DNA from: Sipunculus nudus
Taxonomy: Eukaryota; Annelida; Sipuncula; Golfingiida; Sipunculidae
Length of the DNA stretch: 64,000 bases
Direction: 5' to 3'
Assembly: GCA_026874595.1 (NCBI GenBank)
Contig: CM049306.1
Coordinates: 49,565,519 to 49,629,518, forward strand
The notes beneath the pieces are model-generated. The model searched no databases. It was not told where the DNA came from and saw only the letters and a program-made list of their open reading frames with translations. This document shows positions 52,401 to 61,400 of this stretch, piece by piece; positions within the stretch are counted from its first letter, which is position 1; every line of letters starts with the position of its first letter. A program made the translations under genes and the position numbers.

Positions 52401-55400
52401 TTAGCTTAAGTTCATTAAGACCCATAAGCCCAACAAATCTGATGACAAACCAACTAGCCTTTCATAAGGAATCTGGCAATTTGTGTGTATTTTGCATTAT
52501 TTCTAGGGTGCTCAAACATACCCAAAAACTCTGAGAATATAGTTCACTGTGACCCAATTTCAGGTTTCTGGGGAGAACTTTTGAGGAACTCTCAGGATGT
52601 CAAGTTAAAAGATTCCAGGTCCAATGTTTATGATTTGTGCCCTGCTTTGGTATCAAATTTTTAATTATGATGGGGGTAGCTTATAAGCCCAATAGCTTGA
52701 ACAATATGGGTACCAGAGACCTAATTCCAGGTTTCCAAGGAGACTTTTTATGGGCCTCCCTGCATGTTAAGATAGAAGATTCTAAGTCAAGCGGTTACGA
52801 TTTGTGCCCTGTTAACAGATGACCGCATCTTTTAAGGTCTCAATAATAGAGAAAAAAATCGTAAAAAACGAAAAATACAGGTGGCGCCACCAGTCTGCAA
52901 AAACTGATGAAACACCCCATGATCAATATCCATGCACAGAATCATGATGATCAATGCATTAGTTGTTCAGATACTTGAGCTTTTGTATCAAATTTTCTAT
53001 TAATCTGGGGGGGGGGGTACTTGGAAGCCCCATAGCTGACAAGTTTTGGGTACCAGAGACCTAATTCCAGGTTTCCAAGGAGTCTTTTCATGGGCCTCCC
53101 TGCATGTCAAGAAAGAAGATTCCAGGTTCAGTTGTTATGATTTGTGCCCTGTTAACAGATGATCGCATCTTTTAATGTCTTTAAAATAGAGAAAAAAATC
53201 GTAAAAATTAAAACAAGGCCTACAGGCCTAATGCAAACCTGTGCATTAGGAAATACACCAGGTATAATGCTTCAATGCTGGACCATTACTTTTCATGTAT
53301 ATGAACAATGCAAGTACTAAACATTTTGAATAAGAAACAATTACACAAACATCACTGCTGAAATTCTAGCATGGGTGCACACAACACAAAAACGATTGTA
53401 GCTGGCACCACCGGTCTTGTACACAACAAAACTATAAGAGATATACACATATGCCAATTTTCAGACTGATATATCAAACCCCTCCTGAGAAATAAGCAGG
53501 GACACACATTGTGCAAAAATTATTGTAGGTGGCAGCACCAGTCTTGTATACGACAAAGCCAATCGATATGTATAAATATACCCAATTTCGGGCTGACATA
53601 TCAAATTCCTCTGTAGAAATAAGCAGGCACATACACTGTGCAAAAGTCAATGTACCTGGCTCCACCTGTCTTGTAAATGAGAATACCATCAAAGACGCAT
53701 AGACAGGTCAAAATATCAGTCCAATACATCAAACTTCCCCAGAGTTTGATGCACTGGGCTGACAAGGCTTAGGTGAGTAAGGCAGTTGCCCCCGAGTGAC
53801 CTGTGACAAATTGCTGCCTCAAGCTACTGCACTGAGTGAACTCTTGACCTGCACCTGGCTAGACTGAGTGAACTTTTGACCTGTACCTGGCTGCACTGAG
53901 TGAACTCTTGACCTGTTGCATAATCTGACACAGCTGGCAGTCTGCCAAAGCTATAAATAGATTCAGGCTGAACTTTAGTGCCAAATATGATGCAGTGAGC
54001 AGTCTGCAAAGCTATAAATAGAATGCAGCTACTGCACTGAGTGAACTCTTGACCTATACCTAGCTGCACTTCTTCCAATCCTGGCACTGTGCCAAAACTA
54101 TTTATAGAGCTGACATCATCATGGCTAATGGCCATCATCAAGGCACTGGCAATCTGCCAATGGTAAACCAAGTGCTGCCATCTGAACACAAAAGTGCTCC
54201 CTACTTGAAACAAATTTGAAATTTATTTTCCCAATACAAAATGCTTCTCAGCTGACTTTTTATAAGAAAAGAAATCAGGAATATATGTAAAATTATTGCG
54301 GATGCATACTGAATGCAAAATTAAAATACAGATATATCTCATTGATGGCAAATTCTTGAATTAAGTTGAGTAGGGATCCAATAATTTATAACCCACGTAC
54401 AGTTGTCTTTATATAGCCACAGAGAGCTGAATATCCATGATTATAACATTGCCTGGTATGATAAATAACTTAAATCATAAATCTAAATTTTTTGAAAGCT
54501 TTTAAAAAAACTTTTCTGTCAATGTTAACCAAAGATAACCTGAAATCTAAATGTCTAGTGGCATGATGTTATAGATGCTGATAAACTGGTGCCAGGCTAG
54601 ATGTAACAGCATCACACAGCTAACATATATGGTAAAATGACTAAATTCAATCTCCATAATTCAGCCAAAAATCATTCATGTTGAACCATTAATGACAATT
54701 ATTATAAGAATTATTGTAGGAATTATTCTTGTAAAATATTTAACAAACTGGCTTCAGTGGCATCAGTCATAAATAAGTTTTGCAGGTTTATAACTCATAT
54801 AGCATGATACAGCAAACTGGCTAAGTTCAGCTTCCTGTAACTCAGCCAAAAAATCACTGAACCAAAACCATTTGAACAAACTTGAATTATCCACATCTGA
54901 GGATAATTAATGTGTGAGATTTAAGAATTTGGCCCAGTGGTTTTTTGAGAAGAAGCTCTTTGTAGCCACTGAGCTATAATGGACTGTTATGGCATATGAC
55001 TAAATTCAGCTTCCCATAACTTAGCCAAAAGTCACTGAAAGGAGACCATTTGAACAAACTTCAGAAAGCACTACCCTAGGATTATTTCTGTGCGATATTT
55101 TGGCCATATGGTTTCAGAGAAGAGGTTTTTTGTAGCCCTCAGTGTGATACAGACACGAATGACCCCATACAAAAAAGGCCTATGCAGGTGGCGCCACCAA
55201 TACCTCAATTTCAGATACGACCTCTGTGACAAACATTGGCATAAAATTTGGTGATAATAGCTACAGCCGTTTCTGAGATTTAAATTTTAATATGCTTTTT
55301 TGAATAGTTAACAAAGTTCAACCTCCCGTATCTCGGCCAAAAATCTCTGAACTGGAACCATTCGAACAAACTTGAGAAAGATTGTTCCAGCGATCATTTC

Positions 55401-58400
55401 TGTGAAATATTGGACAATTTGGCTGGACAGTTTCAGAGAAGAAGATTTTTAAAGCTTTTTTAGCTTTTTCCCTATAAAATCTAAGAAAATGAATGCTGTT
55501 AGGAAAAAAATAAACAAAATCCGATATAGTTTTTTGGATGACTGAATATTTGCAAAAAATTTGGTGATGCTAGCTCCTGCCGTTTTTTAGATAGCTATGG
55601 TTAACGTACAGATGACGCACAACACACGGCGCACAACAGACGACACACGACGGATGACGCCGCACCATCGCATAAGCTCACAGGTTTGCTAAAAATACAG
55701 GTAGCGCCACCAGTCTGCAAAAACTGATAAACCCAAAATGATCAATATCCATGCAAAGAATAATGGTGATCAGTGCATTAGTTGTTCAGATACTTGAGCT
55801 TTTGTATCAAATTTTTCATTATTCTGGGGGATACTTCAGGGCCCAATAGCTTGAAGTAAATGAGTAACAGAGACCTCATTCCAGGTTTCCAAGGAGACTT
55901 TTAATGGGCCTCCCTGCATGTCAAGAAAGAAGATTCTAGGTTCAGTCAATGCGATTTTGTGCCCTGTTAACAGATGATAGCATCTTTTAAGGTATCTAAA
56001 ATAGAGAAAAAAAAATTGTAAAAAATCGAAAAAATACAGGTGGCACCACCAGTCTGCAAAAACTGATAAAACACTCGTTGATCAATATCCATGCAAAGAA
56101 TCATGGTGATCAATGCATAAGTTGTTCAGATACTTGAGCTTTTGTATCAAATTTTTCATTATTCTGGGGGGATACTTTGGGTTTTTTGTTAAGTCACCAC
56201 AGTGTCCCAAAGAACCATGACCTCTTACCTCATAAAAGATGGGTGGATTTCACTGGAAATGGGACTTAGGCAAGATATTTTACTGATTAACATTTCTGGT
56301 GAGTCTGATCAAAATCCTTCATATTCTTCATAAGTTATGGCGGTGACACCACAAAGTGGCCCATAGTGATCCGTAGACCTTTTTCAGTATGTGTGGATTC
56401 TGCCCATGATTAAGCTCGGGCAAGATAATCTTTTGGTCAGTAGTTATGGAGTTTTTGGTGAAAATCTGTTGAAGCACCGGTAACTAATCACGGTGACACT
56501 AAAAGTTAACAGAAGGACGGTATATCCTTTCTGGAACCCGCTCAGATATGCATGCTTGCTGTACTTTAGGCTATGTGTGGGGGGAATGCTCAGCAGTTTC
56601 AACTGATTGGCGCAAGTATACCATGGCAAGATCAAATTGGCAAAATCTGAACAAAGGCCTATGCTCAATATTTCCTCCATATCGGGAGTTTATCTTTCCT
56701 GATCAGGAGGTTGGGAGATGACCTCGAAAATTAGGAGGCTCCCACAAAATTGTGAGGGTTGAGGGCCTAAGACCAATTTTTTTTTGCAGTGCTGTTACAA
56801 CCATTTTATATTCCTATGGTTTGAACCTCCCTTTCTTAAACTCCTGACCCTGACTAATAGGTTGTATAACACTTAAATAGATGATTAGACAGATGTACAG
56901 GCATTTGGTTTTAAAGGCCACTGTTTATCAACTCAGTGGATTGTGAATTTGCTGAATCATATTTAAAATATATATTGGTGTCCTTGTTACATATCCATTT
57001 TTTTGGGGGTAAGACTGATAGTTAGGATCTCTATCTGGTAGTGCTGAATGTAGCAGGACTGGTCCTTCCGCATGACCTGACTTTGTCCAGGTTTTTCCTT
57101 TGCATTGAACAATCTAATGCCTTAGGACCCCTTAAACTTAAAGGTATACATTTTCTGAAAGCTAAGGAGATTTCTACATTTTTTTAAAGATATACTTTGT
57201 TTTGAAGGAGTATGTTTTAATTTATAAGCGTTTTAATTTAAATATTTAACAATTAACAGTGTTTTCCAGCATATCTAAAGCAGGTACAGAATATATTCTT
57301 ATATTAATTGAAAATTTAGATAAAAATCCTCCGTTTTTTTTGTTTGTGAGTTAAGTTTAAAAAATACAAAAGAAATTGAGATGAAATCTGATACTCCAAT
57401 CAACAAGATTTATTTGAAATTATACAACATTTTCATAATGTTATTAATGGATACAATAATTTAAATTGATTTAATTTGTTAACTGGATGGTCAATCAAAC
57501 ACTGCATCTAATGACCATCTGCAGCTATCTTGACAAAGGAAATAACAGAAATGTCTGGCCACAATTGTTTTTATCAATGCCATTTGGACACTCTTCACAT
57601 GATAATAAAATACAAGTGGGCACAGAAGACCAAAAATATGATCAAAAGTGTGGTATCTTAACATGAGAGAACCATATGGGATTTTTAATGAGAGAGAAGT
57701 TTTAAATCAGCCATAAAAAGAAACCTTTTGACTTTTAACTAGATATGTGAAAATTACACGTTCTCAGAATAGCTAGATCTGTTTTTTTTTTAAAACTTAG
57801 GTTATATGGTTATATACAACACAAAAGTTGGCCTTGCATTTCAGCGTGAGACTGAGACATCTGGGGGAAACATGAAAACTACACTTGGACCAAACCTCTA
57901 AACAAATTTTACTGAGATAATGTTCTGACCTGACCTCTATATAATGCAAGCTACTTTTTAATGCATAGTTTTCTGTTGCAGAAATACAGAATAAGGCATA
58001 CTGGTAATGAGGTCTCTCATAAGTTATATGTTGTTCCGCAGTTGGTATTCCTGGTGCACTGGTTTACATGAAATATCAGAATTTTGGCCATATATTTTTT
58101 TAAGTGAGAAATATATATCTAAAGAATAGTCATAGGAATCCCTTGAAACTGAAAGAAGCAACGACTGGTGATTGGTTAAAGGGGCCCAATCACCAATCTG
58201 ACCTTTATAAACAAAAGGTAATCCCTTGGAGCTTTAATAAAAATAGGTAAGAAAATGTGGATATCACCGCACACAGGCTGCTTGTTTTGTTTGTATCAAC
58301 ATGTGGGGGCCCACCAAAATAATCAATTAAAACAAGTTCAATGAGGGCACCTGGCAGCAAGTCAGATAAGCCAGAGCTTTGCAAATGGCATTTTGCAACA

Positions 58401-61400
58401 AGTGACCTTTCTACCACATATATGCAACCTACCTCCTTAGGTTACATGTTTTACCCTTTGTCAACATTATGTTTATACAAACATGTTGTTGATAAACAAG
58501 TTCATACATCCTTCTCGAAGGCCTAATAAGAAAATTACACTTAGATCATAAATGTATACACAGAGGAAGCTAGAAATCACATAAATTCTTTTTCAAAAGG
58601 TAAGCGAATGGGCACCTTTAATAATCCATTATTTAATGTACCTTCAATACTACTGTGAAATCTGCTGTAAAGAATTTTTCATCGAATTTTACCTAAATAC
58701 TAACCAAATAAATTTAGTCTCATTTGTAGATCAAAGAATGCTGAAGCCAAATGCTGGGTAATGACACTTTCTTGCTGTACAAGGTTCTGGTTTAATGCTG
58801 TTCAATACTCTATGGCCCTTCTTTCTCATATCTCTGGCAGGATCAAAATATTTTTTTCCTGGATTATATGATTTCTTTGCATGTGTTCAGATAAGTGTTT
58901 ATGATTAATTATATAAAATATAACCAATTTAATTGATTATGAAAGAAAATGACCAATCATCAATATAATTAATTCCACATCAATGCCTAAAATCATATTA
59001 AAAACAACTTGCCATAAGTCTACTCCTTCGTCATATTTTCTTGCACCATATAACAGTTCTGGAGATCTGTACCATCTACAAAGGTAAAGAAATCAGTGAT
59101 TAAATAGCAAATACAGGGTTTGAATGTGTGTTAGTATTCAGAGCATATATTGTTGAATGTACCATTAGATATAACTGTAGTGAGAGATCAAGAATATCAA
59201 GAGAAAGAAAAATGCACATGACAAATTTCTGATAATCAAGTTCTGGGGTATAATAAATACTTGGTTAATTTCTTGTACCTCCACTAGGTTTTCCCATTAG
59301 CAACATTGTGAAAATTTAGCAAAGTTCTGAATGGATTTCAAGGCAGATGATTTTTTCATAATGTCTATTTAATTTAATGGATTTTGTTCCACTGAGAGGC
59401 CATTAATTGGTATTAGGGACTCACTTTGTCCTGGATCTGCCATTCATTGGAATTAGGGACTGGTTTTGTTCTAGATATGACATGTGAACTGGGCTAAGAA
59501 ACCATGACACTGTACACACAGAAATCAAGGTTTGATCAGGCTTCTACTGGAGATATCCATGTAATTACTGCCTCCAGTTACATATATTGGTTTATATTTT
59601 GTTATTTCTTCCATCTTTAATTACCTAGAGCACGTTATAACCTGAATTACTGGCACAATATACATTTTTAATGTATTTTGTAAATATGTACACATATATA
59701 TAAAGACCTGTTACCTTGTTGCCACTTGGTGACTATACAATCTGTGGCCTTCATTTTGAAACAACCTTGCCAAGCCAAAGTCTGCAATCTTAAGATGTCC
59801 AGTGGAGCTAATCAACAAATTAGCAGGTTTCAAATCCTGTTGATAAAATGAGAATCAGTTAAGTTTAACTTCGACCATATACTTCTTAATCTTTGGTTAT
59901 GGTGAAGGAAACATTTTCTTTATTTATTGGTATCAATGTCAGACTTGAAAAAATATAGACTGACCTTTATTCTGTAAAACCATGGTTACCTGATACGCAG
60001 ATACTTTATTAGGTTATAATGTAAAATATTAAAACAGAAAACCATTAGTGGCATTAGCTTGCACCAATTTGCTAAATTTTTAAAAGAGACTTCTATAATG
60101 AAACATTCGATTCTACTCAAATTTCATCTATATGGCTGTAAACTTTACAGGTAAAGTCTAGAGTCAAGGTAATATACTCAAGGTAATATGTTCATTATAT
60201 AACATACTGTCATTTTTAATTTAAATATATGGTATTATTTGTACAGTGTCTGTAGACACTTTTAATGCACTTGGTTGCCTTGTCAGCAGCTTAAGATTTA
60301 AACAAATGATTGGGAGATGACATGTTGAATGACCAAAGTATGATAAATAAAAAATGAACTGTACAGTGGATTGTATTGTGAGAAAAATATAGCATTTTAT
60401 TTCATATCATGGAATAATTAGGCCAAAAAAAATTAAAGGTATGGTTCTCAGGCACCGCCCGCATCAATTTCAAACCCCCGCATCAAAAATTTTTATTTTG
60501 ATTTTCAATAAAAATTTTCCAATTTTGAGCTGCTGCCGCTCCGACATTTCTTTCAAGAAGATAAAACCATACAATTTCCCTTATTTTGTAGTGCTTTTAC
60601 TTATTTAGCCGTATAAAACTGTTATTTTCATGCTTTTCCTTTCTCATTTGAAATTTTTTTTGAAACATACCAAAAAAATTAAAATAAAAAAAGCGCCCGC
60701 CCGCATTTATTTTTGAAAAAAAGTGCCTGAGAACCATACCTTTTTTTTATTTTGGCCTTACAACCCTAATGTAAACAAAGGTGCAAAGGGATTATGACAC
60801 TGATTATAGGTCATGGCCTAACCCTTAAAAATTATCTAAATCACATGTCAGAATACAAAGGGTGGCTCACCCTGTGCATGATGTTATTCTCATGACAAAA
60901 TGCGATGCCTTTCAGCAGCATCAACATATAGCTTTTGATCTGTGCCTCAGTGAGGGGGCGTTCTGTGTTACGTATCACCTCTGATAAGTCAGACAGCATG
61001 TACTCAAACACTAGTACAAAGCCTGAGCCATGAGGGAACACTTCACGCAGCTTCACTACCTGTACAGAAAGAAAGACACGAAAATACAGCCATGGTTAAA
61101 TTTTAACAAATTACAAGGCATGATAATTGATAAACACAAATTCCATGCATCTTTTAAAAACTTGAATAGCATTAGCAAAACATCTTCCATTTTGATGATA
61201 ATAAATAATGTTCCCTTAAATTATCATCAATACCAAAGCGGTAACCAAAAAGATTTTTATGCAATTCTTAATATTTAACTTATCACTGATTTAGGTCAAG
61301 CAATTTACAAAAACCAAAAGCAACATGCCCCCTGAAATCTCTTAATTAAAACTTCACCATGATATATAATAAAAGTATTATTTACAAAATCATAATGCAA

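Larger units (their letters stand above)
50726..56178 (+). mobile_element. Type-1 element split by two insertions
   Basis: The host element is 50726-50831, 52399-53211 and 55691-56178. Joining these pieces restores the type-1 order: a GACCCgtGGGTC start, the 'cttgcacagacaact' block, then array units with GGTGGCGCCACC at 52880, a GGTAGCGCCACC site (about 55700) and GGTGGCACCACC (56039). Its 3' hairpin is missing. It is one host with a TA-target transposon and a type-2 element inside it. Confidence 0.82.
22603..59012 (-). other. CDK20: CDK20 intron 6, about 36.4 kb, GC-AG
   Basis: The donor gcaagt lies at the left edge of exon 6 and the acceptor ctgttcag at the right edge of exon 7. The Trp codon TG|G is restored only by this join. 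The intron holds a complete GT61 gene on the other strand, a 4.4-kb LTR element, at least five type-1 copies and several TIR elements. Confidence 0.88.

Noticed and set aside
61030-61278. 82-codon plus ORF over CDK20 exon 4
   Set aside because: It is the antisense shadow of exon 4 and the adjoining intron.
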